From: Gammaproteobacteria bacterium
GTDB lineage: Bacteria > Pseudomonadota > Gammaproteobacteria > Steroidobacterales > Woeseiaceae
Length of the DNA stretch: 64,000 nucleotides
Direction of reading: 5' to 3'
NCBI GenBank assembly: GCA_029861535.1
Contig: JAOTZC010000001.1
Location: 62,001 to 126,000, forward strand
In this document: piece after piece, positions 54,701 to 63,621 of the stretch
Position numbering within the stretch: position 1 is the first letter of the stretch
Layout of the letters: every line of letters starts with the position of its first letter
Program-made: the position numbers and the translations under genes
The notes under the pieces: generated by a model
The model's input: the letters and a program-made list of their open reading frames with translations, nothing else
Databases searched by the model: none
What the model was told of the DNA's origin: nothing

Positions 54701-54857
54701 TGGCTCCGTTGCTGGCGGCCTTGCGTTTGCGACGATACTGACGCTGGTGCTGACACCAAGCTTGCTGCTCATCCAGGCCAATATCTCCGAGCGTCTTGCC
54801 CTCAGGCGTCAGCGCAACAAGCCTGATACGCCGCCGGTCGAAGCTGCCCTCGGCTAA
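51705..54857 (+). CDS. RND-type efflux permease (AcrB/HAE-like), first pump
   Basis: A 1050-aa inner-membrane transporter, start ATG 51705 behind GGAG. It has the RND layout: transmembrane helix 1 (RSRTVLLALVTVLIAGLYAY), periplasmic PN/PC loops, helices 2-6 around about 335-500, helix 7 near 530, a second loop and helices 8-12. The TM4 proton-relay segment is AVGMLVDGAIVVTEM, so Asp is followed by Gly, unlike the AspAsp of AcrB. TM10 shows GIVVNNNIVFIDTYN. No TolC-type channel gene is in the window. Confidence 0.94.
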   Translation: MRVIESAMSRSRTVLLALVTVLIAGLYAYMTIPKEAEPDIEIPNIYVSIQFEGVSPEDSERLLVRPMEQELRSIEGIKEMTSTAYEGGANVLVEFDAGIDTNVALQDVREKVDKAKAEIPSEADEPTVNEVKISRFDPMLVLNLAGNVSERTLTTIAKDLKEKIEGLNGVLEVNLVGVREELMEVVVDPLAMESYGLDQAQIIRFISLNNRLVAAGSLESDEGRFPVKVPGVVETAEDVLNMPIKAVGDRIVHFKDIAQVRRTYKDAESFARLNGTPALAIEVIQRSGANVIDTIAEVNSVLDNERRYWPPEIEIVASRDKSKDVNDMLSELQNSVLIAVMLVFIVIIGILGIRAALLVGVAIPGSFLMGILLIGAFGVTINMMVLFALIMAVGMLVDGAIVVTEMADRRMAEGESRLDAYQRAAIRMAWPIIASTCTTLAAFVPLALWPGISGEFMKYLPITLIAVLSASLVMALLFVPTLGSLFGRTGADNAEARRNLAAAETGDLDTVTGFTGVYVRFLQRSLQRPWINVAVVSGLLLAIYAAFIGFGRGTEYFPDVEQPFGTVDIRARGDLSIDEKDRFVRQIEQRVLGMPEIKYLYAKTGSSDQGAEDLIGSLTLNYVDWDERRTADEILGEIRDNTADLVGVVVETRKPDPGPPQGKPIYIEFSSRNYSLLYPTVSYVRNVLEEHEAIINIEDSLPLPGIEWQVRVDRAEAARFGADVAMVGAMVQLVTNGIKLGEYRPDDSDDEIDIRVRYPSDSRTLAQIDELRIPTDGGLVPISTFVTREPAQKVSTINRTDRKRTITLQADVLPAYLPTDVIAELQALAPTLDIDPAVSMEFRGTIEDQQEDQEFLVQAMLVALAMMAIILVTQFNSVYQALLILTAVGFSTGGVMLGHLIMDRPFGIIMSSVGVITLAGIVVNNNIVFIDTYNVLRARGAAAYNAVLRTCAIRLRPVLLTTVTTIIGLLPMVLGININLIDREVSIGAPSSQWWTQLAGSVAGGLAFATILTLVLTPSLLLIQANISERLALRRQRNKPDTPPVEAALG

Positions 54858-54992
54858 AGAAAGACAACCGCTGCATCCAAACGCTGAGTTACGGCATCTA
54901 ACAGATACGCAGCAACTAGGACATTGCTGGGGCTTGGGGCTCTTGGCAGCGTGAACTACCGATGCGAGCATTGGTCGATATATCCGGATGTG

Positions 54993-55032
54993 TTGCGTTA
55001 TACTGAATTAGTGTTATACTCCACTATAACAC
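54993..55032 (+). promoter_or_regulatory. Promoter and operator of the second RND operon
   Basis: TTGCGT (54993-54998) and TATACT (55015-55020) with 16 bp between form a plausible -35/-10 pair. GTGTTATA (55011-55018) and TATAACAC (55025-55032) make a perfect 8-bp inverted repeat with a 6-bp spacer that overlaps the -10. A further GTTATAC copy is at 54997-55003. A repressor binding here would block transcription of the adaptor gene starting at 55060. Confidence 0.65.
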
Positions 55033-55059
55033 CAAAGAAACGACGGCAACGAGTGTCCA

Positions 55060-56130
55060 ATGACAAATCTAAGACTATGCGTATCGATTCTGGCGGCTAG
55101 CGCGGCTCTAGGCCTTGCTGGCTGTGGCGTTGGCGAAGCCAGCGTCAATGAACAGGGTACGACCAGCACGCCAGTCCCGGTCGAGGTGGCCTTGCCGCAA
55201 CGCGCCGATATCTATGCGACCTATGACGCGACCACAACGATCGGATCCGAGGGTGACGCCCCGGTACTCGCGCGAGTTGCCGGTGAGATCGTCGAGCTGC
55301 TGGTCGAGGAAGGTGACTGGGTTAGTGAGGGTCAGGTCCTAGCCCGCCTTGATGGCGAACGCCTGCGCCTGGAGATGCTCGCAGCCAAAGCGGATCTCGA
55401 GAAGGCGCGAGGCGAATATGAACGCTACCTGGATTTGAACAAACGCGGACTCGTCAGCGAGGCCATGTTTGAAGGCCTCCGCTACGACGTCGATGCGCTC
55501 AATGCGAACTATAAACTTAAGAAGCTCAACTACGGATACTCGAACATCCGTGCGACGATTGCGGGCTATGTATCCGACAGAAGCGTCAAGCTTGGCCAAA
55601 ACATCATGATCGACGAAGAAACTTTCCGAATCACCGACACCGGCCAGCTCGTCGCCTATTTGCAAATTCCGCAAACCGAACTCAGCAAATTTGCCGCCGG
55701 TCATGCGGCGACCTTGCAGGTCGATTCGATGCCAGCGGAGACATTCCCCGCCGAAATCCTGCGAATCAGCCCAACGATTGACATGCGCAATGGCACGTTT
55801 CGAGCGACGGCATTTATCGACAATAGTGAAGGCAAGTTGGCGCCGGGTATGTTCGCTCGTTTCAGTATCGCCTATGAGAAGCACGCCGCAGCATTGACGG
55901 TACCGGCAATCTCGCTAATCGAGGAGGACGATGAGACCTCGGTGTACGTCGTCACCGACGGTGAGGTGTCACGTCGCCGGATCGAAATTGGTATTGTTTC
56001 GAATGAGCGCGTAGAGGTCCTCGATGGCCTCGATGACAATGACCAAATCGTAGTCGTCGGCCAGACGGCACTTCGTGATGGCAGCAAAGTACTGGCACGG
56101 CTTGACGACGCGGACAATTTCGCCGGCTAA
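55060..56130 (+). CDS. RND efflux adaptor lipoprotein (first of a tandem pair)
   Basis: A 356-aa adaptor whose signal peptide ends with a lipobox (LGLAGC, Cys22). Lipoyl half motifs VAGEIVELLVEEGDWVSEGQV and IAGYVSDRSVKLGQNI bracket a short coiled hairpin (about 105-165). The beta-barrel and distal domains follow (LRISPTIDMRNGTFRATAFI, IVVVGQTALRDGSKV). It is clearly a paralogue of the next gene (shared VEEGD, DGERLRLE, YERYLDL patterns). It starts behind the promoter/operator at 54993-55032. Confidence 0.92.
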   Translation: MTNLRLCVSILAASAALGLAGCGVGEASVNEQGTTSTPVPVEVALPQRADIYATYDATTTIGSEGDAPVLARVAGEIVELLVEEGDWVSEGQVLARLDGERLRLEMLAAKADLEKARGEYERYLDLNKRGLVSEAMFEGLRYDVDALNANYKLKKLNYGYSNIRATIAGYVSDRSVKLGQNIMIDEETFRITDTGQLVAYLQIPQTELSKFAAGHAATLQVDSMPAETFPAEILRISPTIDMRNGTFRATAFIDNSEGKLAPGMFARFSIAYEKHAAALTVPAISLIEEDDETSVYVVTDGEVSRRRIEIGIVSNERVEVLDGLDDNDQIVVVGQTALRDGSKVLARLDDADNFAG

Positions 56131-56205
56131 AATACTGACGCCGTAATTATCGCCATACTAAAACCGCGAAATCACAGTCGGTTCGATGGCATAGGGGAAA
56201 TCTGA

Positions 56206-57333
56206 ATGACGCGAACTCGAAGCAGCCCAATGGCGCTTGTCCTTTTGCTGCTGCTCGTTGCCTGTGGTCAGCAGAATGACGCCGCGGATGATGGCGACGA
56301 AGACAATGACGAAGAAACTCCTCCAGTACCGGTCGAGATCAACAAACCGTCACGCGGCGACATTTATGCGGTATACACCGGCACCGCACCTATTGAAGCC
56401 TATGCTGAGGCCGACGTCATAGCCAAAGTTGCCGGCGAAGTGCGCGCTATCTTGGTTGAAGAAGGCGATGACGTTAAAAAGGGTCAGGTACTCGCGCAAT
56501 TGGATGGCGATCGACTGCGGCTTGAGCTCAATGAAACCAGCGCTCGACTGAACAAACTCAAGCGCGATTACGAGCGCAACGTTGACCTAAGCAAAAACAA
56601 TCTGATAAGCGAAGGCGATTTCGAAAAAATAAAATATGAAATGGAGGCGCTTGAGGCGACGCACAACCTTGCTAGCCTCGAGCTAGATTACACACAAATT
56701 CGAGCGCCGATCGATGGCGTCATTTCCGAACGCTACATAAAACTTGGCAACACACTGTCCGTCAACGATCCGGTTTTTCGCGTAACCGGCTTCGATCCGC
56801 TTGTGGCGTATCTGCATATACCTGAGCGGGAGTTCAGCAATATCACCGCCGGTCAAACGGTTGGCATTGATATCGATGCATTGCCGGGCCCACCAATACA
56901 GGCAACGGTTACGCGGGTCAGCCCGATCGTCGACCCAGCGACGGGCACGTTCAAGATTGCGATTGAGATATTCGATGAGTCGCGAAGTATTAAGCCCGGC
57001 ATGTTCGCGCGTATCGGCGTCGTCTATGACGTGCATCAAAACGCGTTGCAAGTACCGCGCAGCGCGCTAGTCGAGGATCTCGGGCAGTCAAGCGTGTTTG
57101 TCGTCGAAGATGGCAAAGCCATTCGCAAAGACGTCGATACCGGCTATGGCGATCGCGGCATGATCGAAATCATCAGCGGAATCGGTGACGACGAAAACAT
57201 CATCATCGTGGGCCAGCTCGGGCTTAAGTCGGACGCCGAAGTCGACGTTATCAATGCACCTGAAGCTGAAGCGACAAGTTTTGCAGACAGCTCGGATTCG
57301 ACGGAGGACGAGAACGATGCGTCGCCTGATTGA
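56206..57333 (+). CDS. RND efflux adaptor lipoprotein (second of a tandem pair)
   Basis: A 375-aa adaptor with lipobox LLVAC (Cys20) followed by an extremely acidic segment (Asp/Glu run, about 25-40). It has VAGEVRAILVEEGDDVKKGQV and IDGVISERYIKLGNTL lipoyl halves, a longer helical hairpin and a beta barrel ending NIIIVGQLGLKSDAEVDV, with an acidic tail. It overlaps the permease start by 17 bp. Tandem duplication with the previous gene is evident. Confidence 0.93.
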   Translation: MTRTRSSPMALVLLLLLVACGQQNDAADDGDEDNDEETPPVPVEINKPSRGDIYAVYTGTAPIEAYAEADVIAKVAGEVRAILVEEGDDVKKGQVLAQLDGDRLRLELNETSARLNKLKRDYERNVDLSKNNLISEGDFEKIKYEMEALEATHNLASLELDYTQIRAPIDGVISERYIKLGNTLSVNDPVFRVTGFDPLVAYLHIPEREFSNITAGQTVGIDIDALPGPPIQATVTRVSPIVDPATGTFKIAIEIFDESRSIKPGMFARIGVVYDVHQNALQVPRSALVEDLGQSSVFVVEDGKAIRKDVDTGYGDRGMIEIISGIGDDENIIIVGQLGLKSDAEVDVINAPEAEATSFADSSDSTEDENDASPD

Positions 57334-60300
57334 AATAGCCACTGAGCGTCGCGTGACGATCGTGATGTTCACGGTCGCTATCGGGCTGTTCGGCATGGTG
57401 TCGCTGGCGCGCCTGAACCTCAATTTGCTGCCCGATATTTCCTATCCAACGCTAACCGTCCGTACCGAACTGACCGGCGCCGCGCCGATAGAAATCGAAA
57501 GCCTGCTGACGAAACCGATTGAAGAAGCCGTCGGTGTCATTCGTAATGTCCGTCTGGTGCGCTCGGTATCACGTTCCGGCCAATCCGATGTAACCCTTGA
57601 ATTCGCTTGGGGCACCGATATGGATATCGCCGGGGTCGAAGTACGCGAAAAACTCGACGTGCTGTTCTTGCCGCTGGAAGCGGCGCGACCGTTGCTGTTG
57701 CGCTTCGATCCGTCGTCGGAACCGATCATGCGCCTCGGACTTTTATACGATGAAGAGACCGCGATCGGCGGAAAAGCTGGCGAGGCACAGCTGAAAGCGC
57801 TGCGACGACTCGCCGAAGATCGCATTAAGAACGAACTCGAAGCTGAAGACGGAACGGCCGCCGTCAAAGTCAGTGGTGGCCTGGAAGACGAAATTCAAAT
57901 CCAGGTTGACCAACAAAAATTATCGCAGCTTGGTCTCAGCATTCGGGAGATTGCAGGCCGGATCCGAGCCGAGAATGTCAATCTGTCCGGCGGGCGACTT
58001 GAAGAAGGTGACCAGCGGTTCTTAGTCAGGACCTTGAACGAGTTTCAGTCCGTCGAGGAATTTGCCGATTCGATTGTTGCCTACGTCTCTGACCGGCCCG
58101 TTTATCTTCGGGATGTCGCTACAGTCGAACGCGGCTATAAGGAGCGCGAAGCAATCACTCGGGTCAAAGGGCGGGAGTCAGTCGAGCTCGCCGTTTACAA
58201 GGAGGGTGATGCGAACACGGTGCAGGTGGCCAATCGACTCGAGCAGCGCCTGGAGCGGGTCCGCGAATCGCTACCTGACAATATCGAGCTGGAAAAAATC
58301 TACGATCAGTCGCGCTTTATTTCTGGCGCCGTAAACGACGTCCGCAACGCCGCAATACTCGGTGGCATTATCGCAATCATCGTATTGTACGGTTTTCTAC
58401 GCGACGCTCGGGCGACAACGATCGTCGGTATCGCGATCCCTGTATCGGTTATCGGCACGTTCCTGTTGATGTATCTGAACGGCGTCTCGTTAAATATCAT
58501 GTCACTCGGCGGTATCGCGCTAGCTGTTGGCATGCTCGTGGATAATTCGATCGTCGTACTTGAAAATATTGTGCGCAAAAGAGAACAGGGAGAGGGAATT
58601 CTCGAGGCGGCTCAGAACGGTACGGCCGAGGTCGCGTCGGCCGTGTTTGCGGCAACGCTGACGACGATTGCTGTGTTCTTTCCGATGGTTTTTATCTCCG
58701 GCATTGCGGGACAACTATTCCGCGACCAGGCCTTGACCGTCACATTCGCGCTCGCATTTTCACTGATTGTCGCGCTTACGCTAATTCCGATGCTAGCGGC
58801 GCTGGGTACCGGCAGCCGCTACAGCACAGCCAACGAGAATTCACCGGCCGGCTGGTTCACGCGCGGGGTCGCGAAAGTTGTGCGCGTCTTCGGCGTTGTT
58901 TTTGTAGGCATCCGTTGGCTGTTCTGGGCGCTGCTGTGGCCCCCGACTTGGTTGTTTCAACGCCTGCACAGATTGGCGGCGGAAATATACCCGGGAATCT
59001 TACGTTGGTCATTGCATCATCGCTTGGCCATCATCTTTGCAAGCGCAGCGATCTTCTTGGCAACGATGTCGCTGTTGCCGCGGCTTGGGACGGAGCTGAT
59101 ACCGCAACTTTCGCAAGGTGAATTTAACGTCGACCTAAGACTGTCACCGGGCGCCCCACTCAGTGAAACCGATCGCGCGATCCAGGCAGCGCAACGCGCA
59201 ACGCATGATATTGATGCCGTCGCCCTCGATTTCTCGGTCGCTGGGACCGGTAATCGCTTAGACGCGAATCCCGTCGACGCCGGCGATAACACCGGGACTT
59301 TGAGCATTGCCCTTACGAGCGGCGCAGGGCGCGAGCAAGAATCGGCAACGATGGATGCGATGCGAAAGGAACTCGCCCGCATACCAGGTGTGCAATACGA
59401 GTTCTCACGGCCTTCGTTGATGACATTTGCGAGCCCGCTGCAAATCGAAATCTCCGGCTACGATCTCGATAGTATTGCGGAGGTAGGGCGATCTATCGAA
59501 CAAGCGATGTCAGCGTCCGATCGTTTCGCCGATATCAAGACGACCGTCGAACGCGGCAATCCGGAAATTCAGATTGTGTTCGACCAGGAGCGTGCCGCAA
59601 AACTCGGCATGGCAGTGCGTGACATTGCCGATCGCGTCGTTGCAAACGTACGCGGCGAACTTGCGACACGCTACACCTGGCGCGACAAGAAAATTGATGT
59701 GCTTGTGCGTAGCGTAGACACGCGCCAGTCGAGTATCGACGAGATTCGCCGTCTGATCGTTAATCCCGCTTCCAGTCGGCCTGTCACGCTCGAAGCCGTC
59801 GCGGATGTGAGAATCTCTGAGGGCCCGGCCGAAATCAGGCGCGTTGCGCAGGAGCGTGTCGCGATCATCTCGGCGAACTTCGCGTATGGCGATCTCGGCG
59901 CGGCCGCAGCTGAAGCTGGCCGTATTGTTCAGCAAACACCGATGCCGGAGGGCATTACTGCGATGGTCTCGGGTCAGAGCGAAGAAATGCAGGATTCCTT
60001 CCGCTCAATGCAGTTCGCACTTGCGCTCGCCATATTCCTTGTCTATCTCGTCATGGCATCGCAATTCGAATCGCTGGTCCATCCTTTCGTCATTCTGTTT
60101 ACGATTCCGCTGGCTTTGGTCGGCGCGGTACTCGCACTGTTTTTGACCGGAACGACGATCAATATCGTGGCACTGATCGGCGTCATCATGTTAGCCGGCA
60201 TCGTTGTCAATAATGCAATCGTGCTGGTCGACCTGATTAACCAGCTTAGGTCGCAAGGTATCGAGCGCATTGATGCCATTATGGAGGCCGGAACGGCACG

Positions 60301-60535
60301 CCTACGACCGATTCTGATGACCTCATTGACGACAGCGCTCGGACTGTTACCGATGGCGCTCGGCTTCGGCGAGGGCGCGGAAGTGCGCGCACCGATGGCC
60401 ATTACCGTCATCGGTGGCCTATTAGTATCGACGCTGCTAACGCTCGTCGTAATCCCCGTCGTGTACTCATTGCTCGACCGCAAACGCTGGCCAGTGACCG
60501 TAGCGGCGGCGGCGGCAACGGGCACAGGCGCATGA
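57317..60535 (+). CDS. RND-type efflux permease, second pump
   Basis: A 1072-aa permease from ATG 57317, with GGAGG nine bases upstream inside the adaptor 3' end; a longer frame upstream is not used. TM1 covers VTIVMFTVAIGLFGMVSLARL. TM4 has LAVGMLVDNSIVVLEN (Asp-Asn instead of Asp-Asp). An insertion with extra hydrophobic helices (about 515-560, VVRVFGVVFVGIRWLFWALLWPPTWL) precedes TM7. TM10 has AGIVVNNAIVLVDLI. Its last 4 bp overlap the third permease start (ATGA). Confidence 0.94.
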   Translation: MRRLIEIATERRVTIVMFTVAIGLFGMVSLARLNLNLLPDISYPTLTVRTELTGAAPIEIESLLTKPIEEAVGVIRNVRLVRSVSRSGQSDVTLEFAWGTDMDIAGVEVREKLDVLFLPLEAARPLLLRFDPSSEPIMRLGLLYDEETAIGGKAGEAQLKALRRLAEDRIKNELEAEDGTAAVKVSGGLEDEIQIQVDQQKLSQLGLSIREIAGRIRAENVNLSGGRLEEGDQRFLVRTLNEFQSVEEFADSIVAYVSDRPVYLRDVATVERGYKEREAITRVKGRESVELAVYKEGDANTVQVANRLEQRLERVRESLPDNIELEKIYDQSRFISGAVNDVRNAAILGGIIAIIVLYGFLRDARATTIVGIAIPVSVIGTFLLMYLNGVSLNIMSLGGIALAVGMLVDNSIVVLENIVRKREQGEGILEAAQNGTAEVASAVFAATLTTIAVFFPMVFISGIAGQLFRDQALTVTFALAFSLIVALTLIPMLAALGTGSRYSTANENSPAGWFTRGVAKVVRVFGVVFVGIRWLFWALLWPPTWLFQRLHRLAAEIYPGILRWSLHHRLAIIFASAAIFLATMSLLPRLGTELIPQLSQGEFNVDLRLSPGAPLSETDRAIQAAQRATHDIDAVALDFSVAGTGNRLDANPVDAGDNTGTLSIALTSGAGREQESATMDAMRKELARIPGVQYEFSRPSLMTFASPLQIEISGYDLDSIAEVGRSIEQAMSASDRFADIKTTVERGNPEIQIVFDQERAAKLGMAVRDIADRVVANVRGELATRYTWRDKKIDVLVRSVDTRQSSIDEIRRLIVNPASSRPVTLEAVADVRISEGPAEIRRVAQERVAIISANFAYGDLGAAAAEAGRIVQQTPMPEGITAMVSGQSEEMQDSFRSMQFALALAIFLVYLVMASQFESLVHPFVILFTIPLALVGAVLALFLTGTTINIVALIGVIMLAGIVVNNAIVLVDLINQLRSQGIERIDAIMEAGTARLRPILMTSLTTALGLLPMALGFGEGAEVRAPMAITVIGGLLVSTLLTLVVIPVVYSLLDRKRWPVTVAAAAATGTGA

Positions 60536-63500
60536 AGCACACCGAGATAGCGCTTCATCGCCCGGTTACGACCGTTGTTGTTTTTGTCGCTTTGGCGATG
60601 GTCGGATTGATCGCCTCGCGCCTCTTGCCGCTGGAAAAATTTCCCGATATCGAATTTCCAGGAATCTTTATTCAAATTCCGTACGAGGGATCCACACCGG
60701 AAGAAATCGAACGCTTAATTACTCGGCCTGTCGAAGAAGCGCTGGCGACGCTGTCCGGTGTCGAAACCATGTTCTCGAGTTCTGATGAGGGCCAGTCACA
60801 GATATTCCTGCAGTTCGACTGGGATCAGAACATGGGCGCGAAAGGAATCGAGGCACGCTCGAAGGTTGACGGGATACGTCATCAGCTGCCCGACGATATC
60901 AGGCGGGTATTCGTGTTCACCGGCTCGCTCGGTGACCAACCCGTTCTGCAGTTGCGAATCTCCAGCGAACGTGACCTGTCTAACAACTATGATTTACTCG
61001 ATCGCCTACTCAAGCGTCGATTGGAAAGGCTTGAGGGCGTATCACGCGTCGAACTGCACGGCGTCGATCCGCGTGAAATCCGAATACTGCTGCGAGCCGA
61101 CGCACTTGCCGCTTACGGCGTCGATATTGCATCACTGCGCGACATGCTTATTAGCAGCAATTTCGCGGTTAGTGCCGGACGACTGACAACGGGCGACCAG
61201 CGACTCAGTGTCCGCCCTCGCGGTGAATTCTCGTCAGTCGAGGAAATTCGAAATCTCGCGGTCAATCCCGACGGCTTGCGCCTTGGCGACATCGCCGATG
61301 TCGAGATGCGGACACCCGACCGCAACTATGGCCGCCATCTGGACCAAAAATACGCTATCGGTGTACAAATTAATAAGACCACGGGCTCGAATTTGGTTGA
61401 CGTTACCGATCGCGTCGTCGCCGAGGTCGACGAAGTCAGCCGTCTGCCACAAATGCAGGGCATCAATATTTTCCCGCTGGACAATCAGGGCGACGCGGTG
61501 CGTGATTCCTTGTCCGACCTGCTCAATGCGGGGCTCGTCGGCGGACTACTTGCTATTGTCGTCCTGTATTTGTTCCTGCGTCAGGTAACGACCACGCTTA
61601 TCGTCATCTCGGCGGTACCGTTCTCTTTATTGATCACGCTCGGCGCACTTTATTTCGCTGGCCTGTCGCTGAATATCTTGTCGATGATGGGCCTGATGCT
61701 TGCGGTCGGCATGCTCGTCGACAATGCTGTCGTAATAACCGAGAGCGTGTTCCGGCATCGAGCTGAAAACCGGGAACAGCCGTATCAAGCGACGATTACC
61801 GGTGTCAGGGAAGTCGGGCTTGCTGTCATCGCGGGCACCGCAACGACGATCGTCGTATTCGCACCGATCATTTTCGGCACGAAGTCGGACATGGCTGTTT
61901 TCCTGACACATGTCGCCATCACGATCATTGTTGCGCTGCTGGCATCATTGTTGATTGCGCAGACGCTCGTACCGATGCTCGCAGCCCGTGTTCAGATTCC
62001 GCCACAGCCGAAGTCTGGCGCATTGATGGATCGGCTCACGAGGCGCTACACGGCCGGCCTGAGTTGGGAGCTGAGTCACCCGTGGTGGACTGGGCTCGGC
62101 ATCGCGCTGATCTGCGTTATTGGTGTGACGCCGATGGCAGCCAAACTGGTCAAATTCGACATGTTCCCGCAGGACGTCGGCCGGCGCTTGTTCATGCCGT
62201 ATCACATCGAGGGTCAGCACTCGCTCGAGCGCATCGAGGCGACCGTCGACACGATAGAAAACTACCTGTATTCGCATCAGGAAGAGTTCAACATTCGCTC
62301 CGTTTACAGCTATTACGAGCAAGGCCGCGCCGAATCGACGCTGCTCCTAACAAACGAAGACGATGCGACACTATCGACCAAGGAAATAATCGACAAGATC
62401 ATAGAAGATTTACCGACGATTGCGATCGGTAATCCAAGCTTTCAGTTCGAACAAGAAGGCGGCGGTGAAGGCTTTTCGCTACAGGTCAGCGGTGACTCAA
62501 CTAAATTGCTGAACGAACTCGGTGTCGAGGTTGCCCGCGCGTTATCGACGATAGAGGGACTCGATGATGTCCGCAGTGATGCGGAAACGGGCGAAATGGA
62601 GGTTCGAGTGACGATCGATCGCGACCGCGCGGCAGCGGTCGGGATGACGGCGGCCAGTATTTCGCAGTCGATCAGCATTGCGATGCGCGGCGAAAATCTT
62701 CGTGAATTCCGTGGTGACATGGGCGAAGTTGCCGTCAGGATCGCTTTTCGTGATAACGACCGGCAAAGTATTGAGCAACTCTCCGATATGTCTTTGTACA
62801 CACCCGATGGCCGGCGGATTTCACTCGGCAGCGTCGCAAAATTTCACCTCGGTCGATCGCCGGATGTTATTCGTCGTACTGATCGACAGACCGCCGTCAT
62901 CTTGTCGGCAACGCTCGATGATGAGTTAAGCCTTGATGACGTCAAACCGTCGGTCGAAGGTTTGATGTCGCAGATCGACCTGCCACCGGGGTATAGCTGG
63001 AAGTTCGGTCGCGGCTTCGATCGTGAGGACGACACTCAAGAAATGATGATGCAGAATATTATGCTTGGCGTTGCTTGCATTTTTTTGGTCATGGCGGCGC
63101 TATTCGAATCGCTGCTGCTGCCGTTTTCAATCATCCTCGGGTCGATCGTGTTTTCGATCTTCGGCGTATTTCTGTTCTTTGCCGCGACCGGTACCACATT
63201 CTCGTTCATGGCGATGATTGGCATTATGATCCTTATTGGGGTCGTCGTAAATAATGGCATCGTGCTTGTCGATCACGTTAACAATCTGCGCCAGGATGGT
63301 CTCGCGCGTCGTGATGCCATCATTTTGGCGGGGCGTGATCGATTGCGTCCGATTCTGATGACCGTCGCGACGACTATTGTTGGGCTGACGCCGCTAGCGC
63401 TCGGAACGACACAGATCGGCGGTGATGGGCCACCCTACTACCCTATGGCCCGCGCAATCATCGGTGGCCTAGCATTTTCGACTGTCGTATCGCTGCTCGT

Positions 63501-63621
63501 CGTGCCGGCACTGTACGTGTATTTCGATAATCTGGCCGCATGGGGCCGCAAAGTTATGCGGACCGCCCGCGATGCGACAGCGCAGGCGCCGCAGCCGGTT
63601 GCAACCGGTACCGACGCCTGA
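60532..63621 (+). CDS. RND-type efflux permease, third pump
   Basis: A 1029-aa permease starting at the ATGA overlap. Standard RND helices are visible: TM1 (TVVVFVALAMVGLIASRLL), LLAIVVLYLFLRQ, TM4 LAVGMLVDNAVVITES (Asp-Asn) and TM10 GVVVNNGIVLVDHVN. Together with the second pump it suggests a heteromeric MdtB/MdtC-like pair sharing the two adaptors. Its 3' end overlaps the convergent choice-of-anchor H gene by 68 bp. Confidence 0.94.
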   Translation: MKHTEIALHRPVTTVVVFVALAMVGLIASRLLPLEKFPDIEFPGIFIQIPYEGSTPEEIERLITRPVEEALATLSGVETMFSSSDEGQSQIFLQFDWDQNMGAKGIEARSKVDGIRHQLPDDIRRVFVFTGSLGDQPVLQLRISSERDLSNNYDLLDRLLKRRLERLEGVSRVELHGVDPREIRILLRADALAAYGVDIASLRDMLISSNFAVSAGRLTTGDQRLSVRPRGEFSSVEEIRNLAVNPDGLRLGDIADVEMRTPDRNYGRHLDQKYAIGVQINKTTGSNLVDVTDRVVAEVDEVSRLPQMQGINIFPLDNQGDAVRDSLSDLLNAGLVGGLLAIVVLYLFLRQVTTTLIVISAVPFSLLITLGALYFAGLSLNILSMMGLMLAVGMLVDNAVVITESVFRHRAENREQPYQATITGVREVGLAVIAGTATTIVVFAPIIFGTKSDMAVFLTHVAITIIVALLASLLIAQTLVPMLAARVQIPPQPKSGALMDRLTRRYTAGLSWELSHPWWTGLGIALICVIGVTPMAAKLVKFDMFPQDVGRRLFMPYHIEGQHSLERIEATVDTIENYLYSHQEEFNIRSVYSYYEQGRAESTLLLTNEDDATLSTKEIIDKIIEDLPTIAIGNPSFQFEQEGGGEGFSLQVSGDSTKLLNELGVEVARALSTIEGLDDVRSDAETGEMEVRVTIDRDRAAAVGMTAASISQSISIAMRGENLREFRGDMGEVAVRIAFRDNDRQSIEQLSDMSLYTPDGRRISLGSVAKFHLGRSPDVIRRTDRQTAVILSATLDDELSLDDVKPSVEGLMSQIDLPPGYSWKFGRGFDREDDTQEMMMQNIMLGVACIFLVMAALFESLLLPFSIILGSIVFSIFGVFLFFAATGTTFSFMAMIGIMILIGVVVNNGIVLVDHVNNLRQDGLARRDAIILAGRDRLRPILMTVATTIVGLTPLALGTTQIGGDGPPYYPMARAIIGGLAFSTVVSLLVVPALYVYFDNLAAWGRKVMRTARDATAQAPQPVATGTDA

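Noticed and set aside
54976-54983. CGATATAT as a shared PadR operator of both RND units
   Set aside because: The same octamer occurs at 21341 beside cysB, so it is probably not specific; kept only as a weak note.
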